DNA from: Dysgonomonas sp. BGC7
Lineage (GTDB): Bacteria > Bacteroidota > Bacteroidia > Bacteroidales > Dysgonomonadaceae
Reading direction: 5' to 3'
Assembly: GCF_001261735.1 (NCBI RefSeq)
Contig: NZ_CVRP01000017.1
Location: forward strand, 62,001 to 126,000
DNA: 64,000 nt
The notes beneath the pieces were generated by a model. The model searched no databases, was not told the DNA's origin, and was given only the letters and a program-made list of their open reading frames with translations. Within the stretch, counting starts at the first letter, position 1. Every line of letters starts with the position of its first letter. The position numbers and the translations under genes are program-made. Shown piece by piece: positions 8,330-17,800 of this stretch.

Positions 8330-10327
8330 ATGATAGATCAGGGAACCATAGACCGTATAATGGATGCTGCACAGATAGTTGATGTAGTGTCTGAGTTTGT
8401 TACACTCAAACGCAGAGGGATAAATTATGTGGGCTTATGCCCTTTTCATACCGATAAAACTCCGTCTTTTTATGTTTCTCCGGCAAAAAATATATGTAAG
8501 TGTTTTGCTTGTGGAGAGGGGGGGACTGCTGTTCATTTCATAATGAAACATGAGCAATTGTCTTATTACGAAGCGTTGAAGTTTCTGGCAAAAAAGTATA
8601 ATATAGAAGTACAGGAAAAGGAACTCACAGACGAGCAAAAACAAGCCTATAATGAGCGAGAAAGTCTTTTTATTCTCAATGATTATGCTCGGGACTATTT
8701 CGCTAATACGTTACATAACCATATAGAAGGAAAGTCGGTAGGTTTTAGCTATTTCAAGGAGCGGGGCTTCAGAGAAGATATAATAGAGAAATTTCAGTTA
8801 GGATATAGTCTCGATCAGCGTGATGCTTTTTCTCAAGAGGCTATCAAAAACGGATACAAGGAAGAATATCTGGTAAAAACAGGTTTGACTATTAAAGGAG
8901 ACAATAACTACCTTGCAGACCGATTTCGGGGAAGGGTTATGTTTCCGGTACACACCTTGTCGGGTAAAGTAGTAGCCTTTGGTGGACGTATTCTCAAAAA
9001 AGCTGAGAACACGGGAAAGTATGTCAATTCTCCCGAAAGCGATATTTATCATAAAGGAAATGAGCTATATGGAATCTATTTTGCCAAACAGGCTATAACT
9101 AAAGCAGACTGCTGTTATCTAGTAGAGGGCTATACGGATGTTATCTCTATGCATCAGGCAGGAATAGAGAATGTCGTAGCCTCTTCGGGCACAGCTCTTA
9201 CCAATGGACAAATACGTCTTATTCATAGGTTTACAGATAATGTAAAGGTGATATATGACGGTGATGCTGCCGGTATAAAAGCAGCCTTGCGAGGAATAGA
9301 TCTTCTGTTGGAAGACGGAATGAATATAAAAGTGGTTTTGCTGCCCGATGGTGAAGATCCGGACTCTTTTGCCCGAAAACAAAATGCTCAGTCGTTCAAC
9401 GAATATATTAAGGAAAATCAAGTCGATTTTATACGTTTCAAGACGAAGTTGTTGTTGGACGAAGCAGGGAATGACCCAATAAAGCGTGCGTCTCTTATCT
9501 CCGATATTGTAAACAGTATTTCTGTTATACCAGACAATATTATCAGGACTGTTTATATCAGAGACTGTAGTGTACTGCTGGATATAGACGAGCGCATTCT
9601 CACTCAGGAGGTGAATAAGAAGAGGTTGGCTTATCACGAGAAGCATAATACTCCTCAGATAGCTCCCGAAATGTCTGCTGCGAACAATGATCTTTCTAAG
9701 ATTCCACCGTCCGGATCGAAGCCTGTCAGAAAAAAGACACCGATAGATAAATTCGAATTAGCCATATTGTATTACGTTGTGCGTTATGGCATGGAGATAT
9801 TATTTGAAGGAGGAGAAGGCAATATGGTGACAGGAGATATGCCGACAACAGTAATTGATTGGATTAAATTTGACCTTAAAAGAGATGGCTTCTGGTTTAC
9901 AAACCCTTTATATACACTGATGTTGGAAGAGGCTGTTGAAAAATCGGAGGACGAACAATTCAATCCATCCCGATATTTTTTGGCACATACCGATCCGCAG
10001 GTCAGTAGGATAGCTGCCGAAATAGTGAGCGACAGATATCAGCTAAGTAAAATACATGTGAAGCAGTTCGGCGAGGATGCCAAAAAAGAAGATACTCCGC
10101 TTGCCGAAGAGAAACATTTAGCAAAAAACGTGCCTCGTGTAATTACCGAACTTAAGGATGCGTATATTTCTCAGCAAATGAAAGCCATAAAGGATGAAAT
10201 GCAGCAAAAACAGAAAGAGAACGATTGGGATGCCGCTATAGAACTTATGCAACAGCTTAAAAGTCTGGAAGAAATAAAGAAAGCCTTGGCAAAAGAATTG
10301 GGAGAAAGAATAATTCTCAGATGGTAG
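8330..10327 (+). CDS. dnaG: DNA primase
   Basis: Synthesises the RNA primers for chromosome replication and works with the DnaB helicase. Length (665) is normal. The N-terminal CHC2 zinc ribbon is complete (CPFHTDKTPSF with Cys37 and His40, then CKCFACGEGG with Cys58 and Cys61). The RNA polymerase core with the Toprim fold follows, with YLVEGYTDVIS carrying the catalytic Glu and VIYDGDAAG carrying the DxD-type metal ligands. The C-terminal region (about 480-665) is the divergent helicase-interacting part. The start codon ATG at 8330 is close to a TATCTTCG element at 8310-8317, implying a very short leader. Two small unknown genes follow on the same strand. Confidence 0.97.
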   Translation: MIDQGTIDRIMDAAQIVDVVSEFVTLKRRGINYVGLCPFHTDKTPSFYVSPAKNICKCFACGEGGTAVHFIMKHEQLSYYEALKFLAKKYNIEVQEKELTDEQKQAYNERESLFILNDYARDYFANTLHNHIEGKSVGFSYFKERGFREDIIEKFQLGYSLDQRDAFSQEAIKNGYKEEYLVKTGLTIKGDNNYLADRFRGRVMFPVHTLSGKVVAFGGRILKKAENTGKYVNSPESDIYHKGNELYGIYFAKQAITKADCCYLVEGYTDVISMHQAGIENVVASSGTALTNGQIRLIHRFTDNVKVIYDGDAAGIKAALRGIDLLLEDGMNIKVVLLPDGEDPDSFARKQNAQSFNEYIKENQVDFIRFKTKLLLDEAGNDPIKRASLISDIVNSISVIPDNIIRTVYIRDCSVLLDIDERILTQEVNKKRLAYHEKHNTPQIAPEMSAANNDLSKIPPSGSKPVRKKTPIDKFELAILYYVVRYGMEILFEGGEGNMVTGDMPTTVIDWIKFDLKRDGFWFTNPLYTLMLEEAVEKSEDEQFNPSRYFLAHTDPQVSRIAAEIVSDRYQLSKIHVKQFGEDAKKEDTPLAEEKHLAKNVPRVITELKDAYISQQMKAIKDEMQQKQKENDWDAAIELMQQLKSLEEIKKALAKELGERIILRW

Positions 10328-10371
10328 TGTCAGATTACGATTAGTACAATATCCTAAGGAAACAAACTTAA

Positions 10372-10770
10372 ATGGAGCAAAACTTTACAGATGAAGGTGA
10401 TAACACTTCTTACGATTCGGAAGACTATTATATACCGGAGCGTTTATTAACACCTTTGGTGATTTTGCAAAGCGGTGTTGTTGGCCTGCTTTTCTATCTT
10501 ATAGGCAATACTTATGCGATAAACAATGATATATTATCTTTGGTTTTGCAATATGTAGCCACGCCTTTGAGTGCTCTTCTTGCACTGTATCTGGGTTTGA
10601 AAAAAGCTAAACAGCCGGCAAATAAGAAAAAGTTGAAGTTGGCGCTGAAAATAGTATGTATTGTAATTGCTACCTTTATATTATTGAGTATAGCTACGTT
10701 TATATTTGGACTAATTATAGGTTATTTATTAAAAGGGTCGAGTAGTGGGGGTGGTAACCCTTGGCTATAA
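10372..10770 (+). CDS. hypothetical membrane protein downstream of dnaG
   Basis: A 132-residue protein that I do not recognise. The first 25 residues are acidic and Ser/Thr/Tyr-rich, then three hydrophobic segments follow (about 30-48, 55-76 and 88-118) separated by a Lys-rich loop (LGLKKAKQPANKKKLKL). The tail is Gly/Ser-rich and ends GGGNPWL. It lies 44 nt after dnaG and 2 nt before the next gene, so the three are likely read together. No catalytic motif is visible. The positively charged loop predicts a cytoplasmic side between segments 2 and 3. Confidence 0.75.
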   Translation: MEQNFTDEGDNTSYDSEDYYIPERLLTPLVILQSGVVGLLFYLIGNTYAINNDILSLVLQYVATPLSALLALYLGLKKAKQPANKKKLKLALKIVCIVIATFILLSIATFIFGLIIGYLLKGSSSGGGNPWL

Positions 10771-10772
10771 GT

Positions 10773-11411
10773 ATGGAAAACAGGCTTCGGAATTTAGGTA
10801 ATTATTATTTTGTTATTATTGTCATTTTAGGTGTTTTATGGCTCTATCGGCTGCCGCACACAGAAGATTATAAGTACGATGAAAGGACTGTGTTTGCCAA
10901 GATACAAGTTGTAGACTCTACCCTTGCAATATTGGAGGTCGATTTATCGCAATACTCTTTTGGAGACAATAAATATTTTTTATTCAAATCTCCGTCTCTT
11001 TCTTATAAAATAAGTATAGAAGATGGTTTCGAACATATCGATAGGGGAAGCGCTAGGGATTATGATAAACAGGCATACAAAAAGCTGGCATATTACTCTT
11101 TCAATGAAGATGTGTTCTACGACGCCGGATTGCCACAGTCTGTGATGGACAAAATCGAGATAGGGATTGCAAAGACAAAAGCTAAATCAAGGTATTTCAG
11201 ATATTATTATTCAGTAGCAAATGAGGGCAGAATCTACTTGAAAGTGATGGAAGAATGGCATGGTTCGGAAAATAAGGACAAAGAGGATGTGTTCATCGTT
11301 TCGTGCGATTATCAGGCAAAAAAAATAGATATGACTGATACATTGAGAGAGAAACTGGAAAAGTATTTTCCGAAGCCACCCGACTCTTTGGAATCTGATA
11401 CAATAAAATAA
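10773..11411 (+). CDS. hypothetical membrane-anchored protein
   Basis: An unrecognised 212-residue protein starting at the ATG 2 nt after the preceding stop; the TTG at 10761 would overlap that gene and is less likely. One hydrophobic anchor lies at about residues 10-27 (NYYFVIIVILGVLWLYRL), followed by a soluble domain rich in Tyr, Lys, Asp and Glu that probably faces the periplasm. The C-terminus is hydrophilic (FPKPPDSLESD). The tight spacing to the previous membrane protein suggests that the two act together, but nothing in the sequence tells how. Confidence 0.75.
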   Translation: MENRLRNLGNYYFVIIVILGVLWLYRLPHTEDYKYDERTVFAKIQVVDSTLAILEVDLSQYSFGDNKYFLFKSPSLSYKISIEDGFEHIDRGSARDYDKQAYKKLAYYSFNEDVFYDAGLPQSVMDKIEIGIAKTKAKSRYFRYYYSVANEGRIYLKVMEEWHGSENKDKEDVFIVSCDYQAKKIDMTDTLREKLEKYFPKPPDSLESDTIK

Positions 11412-11502
11412 TCTTCTTTATATCTAAAAACTTTATCTATAAGGCAAATAGCTATAGTTGTAAATTTAAAAAAGAGACAAATATAAAATACTGGAAAAGT
11501 GT

Positions 11503-11510
11503 TACCTTTG
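11503..11510 (+). promoter_or_regulatory. -7 promoter element of the ABC exporter operon
   Basis: TACCTTTG matches TAnnTTTG. It implies a leader of about 100 nt before the ATPase gene. A small palindrome, GATTAT-TTG-ATAATC, lies inside that leader at 11547-11561 and could be an operator; I hold it only as a possibility. Confidence 0.5.
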
Positions 11511-11619
11511 TCATCTTTTAGTTAAAATAAGAAGCCGATAATTTGTGATTATTTGATAATCGTGGCGACTAACTTAATAGCTACTTGACATAACCATAAA
11601 AAACAATAAAAATATCAGC

Positions 11620-12528
11620 ATGTTTTATTTAGAAACACGAGACATTGTAAAGCAATATGGAGATCACACAGCTCTTAACGGAGTTAGTGTGCAGGTACCT
11701 AAAGGCTGTGTCTATGGTTTGCTTGGCCCCAATGGTGCAGGTAAATCTTCTCTGATACGCATTATTAATCGTATAACAGCGCCTGATGAAGGAACCGTTC
11801 TGTTGAACGGAAGAGAATCGACAGCCGAAGACATATTTAATATAGGTTACCTGCCCGAAGAGAGAGGACTGTATAAGAAGATGAAAGTAGGTGAACATAT
11901 TGTCTTTCTTGCTCGTCTCAGAGGACTCTCGCAAATAGAGGCTAAAAAAAGGACTAATTTTTGGCTTAAAAAGTTTAATATACTTTCGTGGGAGAATAAG
12001 AAAGTAGAAGAACTGTCGAAAGGAATGCAGCAAAAGATACAGTTTATTGCTACTGTAATCCACGAACCAGATTTATATATTCTCGATGAGCCTTTTAGCG
12101 GATTCGACCCTGTGAATGCAGAGCTGTTGAAAAATGAATTGCTGGAACTGAAATCGCAGGGGAAAACAATAATCCTGTCTACACACAATATGGAGTCGGT
12201 AGAAGAACTTTGTGACGAAATATCTTTGATAAATAAGTCGAAAGTTGTTCTACAAGGTAATGTCACAGAAATACGTGCCCGTTATCGTAAGCATATTTTC
12301 AAGGTGCAGGTGGCAGGCGATTTGTTCGATGTAGAATCGGCTCTTTTCAGTGAGCTGTCGAGATCGGAAAGTAACAATTCAGTGACAGTAAGAGTACAAC
12401 GCCATGATGGGGTTTCTAATTCCGAATTGTTGCAAGAGGTGACTGCAAAATATGAAGTGCTGAGTTTTGAAGAAGAACTCCCTTCGATGAATGATATTTT
12501 TATACAAATCGTATCACAGAAAGAATAA
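11620..12528 (+). CDS. ABC transporter ATP-binding protein, NatA type
   Basis: The cytoplasmic ATPase of a two-gene ABC-2 exporter. Motifs are in the standard order: Walker A GPNGAGKSS (residues 36-44), signature LSKGMQQ (about 131-137, with K in place of G in LSGG), Walker B LYILDEP with the catalytic Glu (about 150-157), and the H-loop STHN. The C-terminal 80 residues form the extra domain (DUF4162-like) common in NatA-type ATPases. The stop codon overlaps the start of the permease gene by one base, so the two are translationally coupled. The family exports Na+, drugs or lipophilic compounds; the substrate here is unknown. Confidence 0.92.
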   Translation: MFYLETRDIVKQYGDHTALNGVSVQVPKGCVYGLLGPNGAGKSSLIRIINRITAPDEGTVLLNGRESTAEDIFNIGYLPEERGLYKKMKVGEHIVFLARLRGLSQIEAKKRTNFWLKKFNILSWENKKVEELSKGMQQKIQFIATVIHEPDLYILDEPFSGFDPVNAELLKNELLELKSQGKTIILSTHNMESVEELCDEISLINKSKVVLQGNVTEIRARYRKHIFKVQVAGDLFDVESALFSELSRSESNNSVTVRVQRHDGVSNSELLQEVTAKYEVLSFEEELPSMNDIFIQIVSQKE

Positions 12529-13847
12529 TGAAAGCATTAGGAATAATTATACAAAGAGAATTGAACTCTAGGGTGAAGACAAAAGCTTTTATCCTTACCA
12601 CTTTGCTCACTCCTATTTTGTTTGTGGCGGTAATGTTCTTGCCTCTCCTTATTCAGAAATACGGAGGTAACGATGATATAAATAAGGTTTACATAATAGA
12701 TAACTCAGGGTTGTATGCCGACTTGTTCAAGTCTTCTAAATCCTTTGAATTTATAAATCTTGCAGCAAATGATTCCACTCCGAAGGGCAAAGCCACAGCA
12801 TTATTGCAGATAAACGGGGACTTGAATATTACTCCGGATGCAGCTACATTTTTCTCAGAGAAACAGCAGCCTCCACGCGAACTAACAGCATATATAAATG
12901 ATGTTCTGACTTCGGCTGTCAGAGAAAAGAAAATAGATCAGTTTTCTAAAAGTTCAAATATAGAGCCTCAGGTAGTACAAGAGTTGCAAAGCCTTCTCAA
13001 GTCGGAAGATAGAATACATGTGTCCACAATCCGTTGGGATGAGACAGGGCAAGAGTCTGAGACTTTGGGAGAAGTGGCTTCTGTAGTTGGCATGGCTCTT
13101 ACGTTTTGTATGTTTTTCTTTATTATGATGTATGGCTCTTTGGTAATGCAAAGTGTAGTAGAGGAAAAGACCAACCGTATTATCGAAGTCATAATATCAT
13201 CAGTGAGGCCATTCGATCTGATGATGGGTAAAATAATAGGAGTAGGGCTTGTGGGGCTTATACAATTGTTTATATGGCTTATAATAGGAGGTGGTATCTT
13301 AGTTGCCATACAGCTTTACTTCGGAGTAGATATAAACATGTCTTCTGCAATGGATTCACAGGAAGCTATGCGAATGATGCAGCTTAATCCCGACTTGCAA
13401 GATGGTCTTAAAGGAATATTTAATATCAATTGGATACAGGTTGTCTTATGCCTTATATTGTATTTTGTAGGAGGGTATTTGTTGTTTGCTTCATTGTTTG
13501 CCATGTTCGGATCGGGAGCTAACGATTCGCAAGAGGCTCAGCAGATGGTAATGCCTGTAACGATACTTCTTATGCTGGCTTTCTATACCGGTTTTGCGGC
13601 AGCTCGTAATCCCGAAGGCAGTATGGCTTTCTGGTGTGCTTTGATTCCTTTCACCTCTCCGGTGGTAATGATGGTTCGTGCTCCGTTCGAAATTCCTTTG
13701 TGGGAGCTGGCTTTGTCTGTCGTGGTTTTGTTTGTTACTGCAACATTGATGATAAGACTAGCAGCGAAGATATATAGGGTAGGGATACTTATGTATGGAA
13801 AGAAAGTATCTTTTGCCGAAATGTTTAAATGGCTGAAATATAAGTAA
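12528..13847 (+). CDS. ABC-2 type permease, NatB type
   Basis: The 439-residue membrane partner of the preceding ATPase. One membrane segment near the N-terminus (about 18-38) is followed by a large extracytoplasmic domain (about 40-180) and five or six more membrane segments to the C-terminus, the usual ABC2_membrane_3 plan. The segment VVEEKTNRIIEVIISSVRP before the third membrane helix is the characteristic conserved loop of NatB-like exporters. ATG overlaps the ATPase stop (ATAATG). The operon ends in a very stable bidirectional terminator. The substrate cannot be deduced. Confidence 0.9.
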   Translation: MKALGIIIQRELNSRVKTKAFILTTLLTPILFVAVMFLPLLIQKYGGNDDINKVYIIDNSGLYADLFKSSKSFEFINLAANDSTPKGKATALLQINGDLNITPDAATFFSEKQQPPRELTAYINDVLTSAVREKKIDQFSKSSNIEPQVVQELQSLLKSEDRIHVSTIRWDETGQESETLGEVASVVGMALTFCMFFFIMMYGSLVMQSVVEEKTNRIIEVIISSVRPFDLMMGKIIGVGLVGLIQLFIWLIIGGGILVAIQLYFGVDINMSSAMDSQEAMRMMQLNPDLQDGLKGIFNINWIQVVLCLILYFVGGYLLFASLFAMFGSGANDSQEAQQMVMPVTILLMLAFYTGFAAARNPEGSMAFWCALIPFTSPVVMMVRAPFEIPLWELALSVVVLFVTATLMIRLAAKIYRVGILMYGKKVSFAEMFKWLKYK

Positions 13848-13860
13848 GATAATATAGGAA

Positions 13861-13899
13861 ATTGCCTTAATGATTCCCGAAAAGAATCATTAAGGCAAT
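13861..13899. terminator. bidirectional intrinsic terminator
   Basis: A perfect 16-bp stem (13861-13876 with 13884-13899) with a 7-nt loop. It separates the convergent ABC exporter and the outer-membrane barrel gene, and can serve both. Confidence 0.85.
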
Positions 13900-13904
13900 A
13901 TATT

Positions 13905-14795
13905 TTATAGATAAAATGCAAACTGAACTTTTAGACCGATACTAATAGGTCTTAGCTTGTTAAGGAACTCTTTCGATTCCATATTCCGTTTATGAAATGA
14001 GCCTACCAAACTATTGAGAATGATCTCAGATGGATTTGATTGGTTATATTTCATGAACGAATCCGCCTCATCTCCTCTAATATTGTTGAGTGTATAATCT
14101 ATGTATCCTCCCAGATAAACAGCATATTTTTCTCCGATTGCATAACGTGCTCCCAGCTCGGCAGCAGCGCTAATACGGGTTTTGAGCTTTAGGCTTCCAT
14201 CTGAACTAAGGTTAGAAAATTCTCCAAATCCCTGTTCGGGCAGATCCTCGATAACAGGTATATCAGTTCCTTCACCCCATTGTACATAAGCTCCTTTTGT
14301 AGATAGAGACTGCAACGTATTATTATACTTGGCACTCATGCGGAAACCTATTTTTGCTCCGGCAGAGACATATAGTCCCCAGCTTTTATCTATGTGATAA
14401 GAGTAGCGAACCATTATGGGTATATTCAGGTAAGTAGCTTTCAGGCTTTCGTGGTAACCCTTGCCATCATACATGAATTTAACCCTGTCTTCTTCTGCAT
14501 CTTTAGTAAAGTAGTTGCCATCAAAGCCTTCCAGTTCAAACTCTGACTTATACATTGTGAAGTCAATGCCCGACACTAGAGCTAACGATTCTGTGAAGTT
14601 GTAGGCATATCCGATCCCGAAATTTGTTCCAGCTTTGTTCTTCTTGTCTATGGTAAAGATATTAGTCGACTTTGGATTAAGCCCTCCGATACCACCTCCA
14701 GCATAGACTGATATTTCATGTCCGTTTTGGGCTATAGCCCCCAGAGAAACAAGGGCTATAGCAGCTGTCATTATATATTTCATTAAATTCTTCAT
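13905..14795 (-). CDS. outer-membrane beta-barrel protein
   Basis: A 296-residue protein with a signal peptide (ends near GAIAQ) followed by alternating polar/hydrophobic strands such as ISVYAGGGIGG, TNFGIGYAYNF, YLNIPIMVRYSYH, WGLYVSAGAKIGFRM and YAVYLGGYIDYTL. It ends in VQFAFYL, typical of OMP_b-brl/PorT-like barrels with about eight to ten strands. It lies 19 nt downstream of the large lyase gene on the same strand and shares its terminator, so both are very likely cotranscribed. A role in handling or anchoring the secreted lyase, or in binding its products, is an inference from position only. Confidence 0.85.
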   Translation of the reverse strand: MKNLMKYIMTAAIALVSLGAIAQNGHEISVYAGGGIGGLNPKSTNIFTIDKKNKAGTNFGIGYAYNFTESLALVSGIDFTMYKSEFELEGFDGNYFTKDAEEDRVKFMYDGKGYHESLKATYLNIPIMVRYSYHIDKSWGLYVSAGAKIGFRMSAKYNNTLQSLSTKGAYVQWGEGTDIPVIEDLPEQGFGEFSNLSSDGSLKLKTRISAAAELGARYAIGEKYAVYLGGYIDYTLNNIRGDEADSFMKYNQSNPSEIILNSLVGSFHKRNMESKEFLNKLRPISIGLKVQFAFYL

Positions 14796-14814
14796 AATCT
14801 TAATTGTTGTATGC

Positions 14815-17800
14815 TTATTTTACTTGCAATTTGAAACTCTTTTGAATATCTCCACAGTTGATTTTCATAATGTACATTGCACTAATGGCTGGAGCATTAA
14901 ACTGAGTGTATTCACCTCTAAGTTTGGTCGATGTAACGAGAGTGCCTGATAGAGTGTAAATCTCAACACGGGAACTCTCAAAATTGGTGTTTTCAGGTAC
15001 ATCTGCTTTCACTGTTATCACCTGCCCTGCGCCAACAGGATTAGGATATACGCTTATGCTTTCAGAGTTCTTGAGGGTTATTGTCTCGGAACAAGTCCTT
15101 AGTTTTCTGCTAGGAGTTTCTTTTGTTGTCACTTCTACAGAATAGTCAGAAGTTACACCAACAGTGCCTTGCTTAGGTGCATATATTTGTCCTGTTCCTA
15201 CCTTCTCTCCATTTCTGTACCATGTGTAATCTTTAAAAGAATACCCTCCATTAGTTTTTGGGTTGTTATTGACTATCAACCGTGAGCCGAATTTGTTTAT
15301 AACTAAATCACTAAATCTGAAGAGGCGTTCTATTGTTAGAGTGTGTTCTTCCACTATTTGCGAAGCAGAACTTCCTATTGCTATTTTTATATTTTGCAGA
15401 ACAGGCTTGCTCACATCTACTGTAAATTTCTTGTTTACACTGACATAGACTCCATCCTGAACATCCAATTCTACAGTCAGCAAAGTCGTATTGTCATTGT
15501 CGCACCCGAGAATATAAGGTTGTTCGATATCGTGTTCTACACCATTTATCTTTAGTGATTTCAGGCTGTAGTCATTCTTCTCAAGACCGTCAACAATTAA
15601 TACTACATCACCTTTTACTTGCAGTATCTCGTATTCATATTTTCTATTGTTGATAGTTTTTGCTGTCAGTTCCGTTCCATTCACATATACTTTTGGTTTC
15701 GAGTTTGAATAATCGGCTTCTAACGTAAGTGCAAATGCAAAGTTTGCATTGTCTGCTACCTTATACTCTCCGGTCGGATAGTCAAAAGATGCTCCTGTCA
15801 GAGCTGGAACGGTAACAGTATGCTCGATAGTTGCTTGCTTAGGACTAACGCTTACAATTACTTTTGGATGCTTGTTACTATCCGAGTTTTCTTTTGTCCC
15901 GAATTTTGTATCATGTTTTCCATCGGTAGCCTCTTTATTGTTGTATATGCGAAATGCTATTTCTTTTTTACCTTTAATAAGCTCACTTTTTGCATATTCG
16001 GTAATGTCAAAATATATTCGATCTTGTACACCTGCTCCTCTTATATGCCCTTTGTGTTGAGCTATAATTTCGTCGGAATTAACAGGTTTTGTGACAAATG
16101 TAATGGTCTTTTCGTCCCATGTAGTATCTTCTACAGGGTTCAATATCCAATATACCTGATCTGCCGATGCGTTAGTATAAGTAGTGAATAGAGATAGTTC
16201 GACCTTTCCTACTTCTTCTTTTGTCGGATCTTTTAGGTTACTCATTCCCGATAGAGGAAGTTTGATAAAGCCCTCTCGATTATAGCCTACAGGATTTTTC
16301 TTTATAAGTATGTCAGCTTCTGTGCCGTGATTTACGTTCTCATTTGCTGCACCATCGTGAACAAAAGTATCTCCCGAAACAGGCGATTCTATAGTGTATA
16401 GTACTTCTATCTCTCCCGAAGAACCACCTTTTTCTATTTTGTGCATTTGTGAAAAACCTGCATGGTCATCATCCGAACCGGTAAAGTCGCATACTGTTGT
16501 AATAACATCTTGAGAAACCGAAGGGAATGTTGTTTTCACATTGATTGATGCCTTGCTTTGAGCCGGATCGGCTATGTGCATTGTCACTGATGGGGTTTTA
16601 ACATCCTTCAGTATAATAGCACAAGCTTTATCGACTTCTATGGTCAACTGCTCATTTTCAAATTTGCCCGCTTCGAAGAATACAATCTGCAACATGTCGA
16701 GAGCCTGATGTTCTACAACTTGTATCTTATCTGTATTTTTCCAGATCTTAATATTGCTTATAGGATGTGTAGACATAGCTGCTGCCGTTAACTTATTCGG
16801 TGCTATTATATAAGAATAAGTCGAATTCTGAGGTGCTGTACCATGATCTAAATAGAGTGTAAATACATCCTTTTTTACTGCATCTGTCGATTGAGTAGAA
16901 TTAATATCAGACCATTTACCTTCTTGTTCTTTATTAGTAAGCGATACATTTCCGCCATATGGGAAGAAATAGCCTACTCTATTGTGGTGAACCCATTTTA
17001 GTCCGCCGGTATAGGAGTGATCTCCTTTTGCAAGAACAGATTCTGTTGAATTATTGTTTATTGTAACATCCCCTGTTAGTAATGACTGTTCTACCGTTGT
17101 GTTTATGGCCACAGACTCATCCGAGTTTATTCCTGCTCCAAGACATACTATTTCGTCATCGAAGAAAAACCATGATTTCTTAGCTTTTGTTGTTTTCGAA
17201 GCTGTAGTTACATCAAAGTTGTATGTCATTACTGCATATAGGCTGTCGGAAACACCTCCTACAAATTGACCTTTCCCTTTGATACCCCATTCCGAGCGTT
17301 GAGGAATTGTTGTATGTTGAGGCGTTGTCGTACCCGGTATTCTTGTCCAGTTCCACACAGGAAATATATCCCGGTATTCATTTCCGAATGTAGTCATCGA
17401 TGTACTACCGAAAGTCATATAATAACCCTTAGTGTTCTCTCCGTTTCCTCGTTCAACATAAGCTGTACGTTCCGAGACAGCACGAACACTATATGAATAG
17501 TTTTTTCGCAGGTGAACAACATAATCCGAAATTGGATATAAGATATTCTCGGGTTCAATATTATATGTCGCTGCTTGAGAGCCATTCATGCGTCCTACAG
17601 CATCGCTATATGTAGAAGCATTCGTTGTATCTATTGTTTTCATATAGTCGATATACTTGCTAAAGCCTGATTTCAGCATCGCACCACTACGGCTAACACT
17701 ACGCCCCATAATGTTGTAGTGAATGTATTGTCCTCTCAGGTTTTTTAGGTATGTATTTCTTACAAATTTACTCATAACATCCAATTTGTCTCCGGACAAT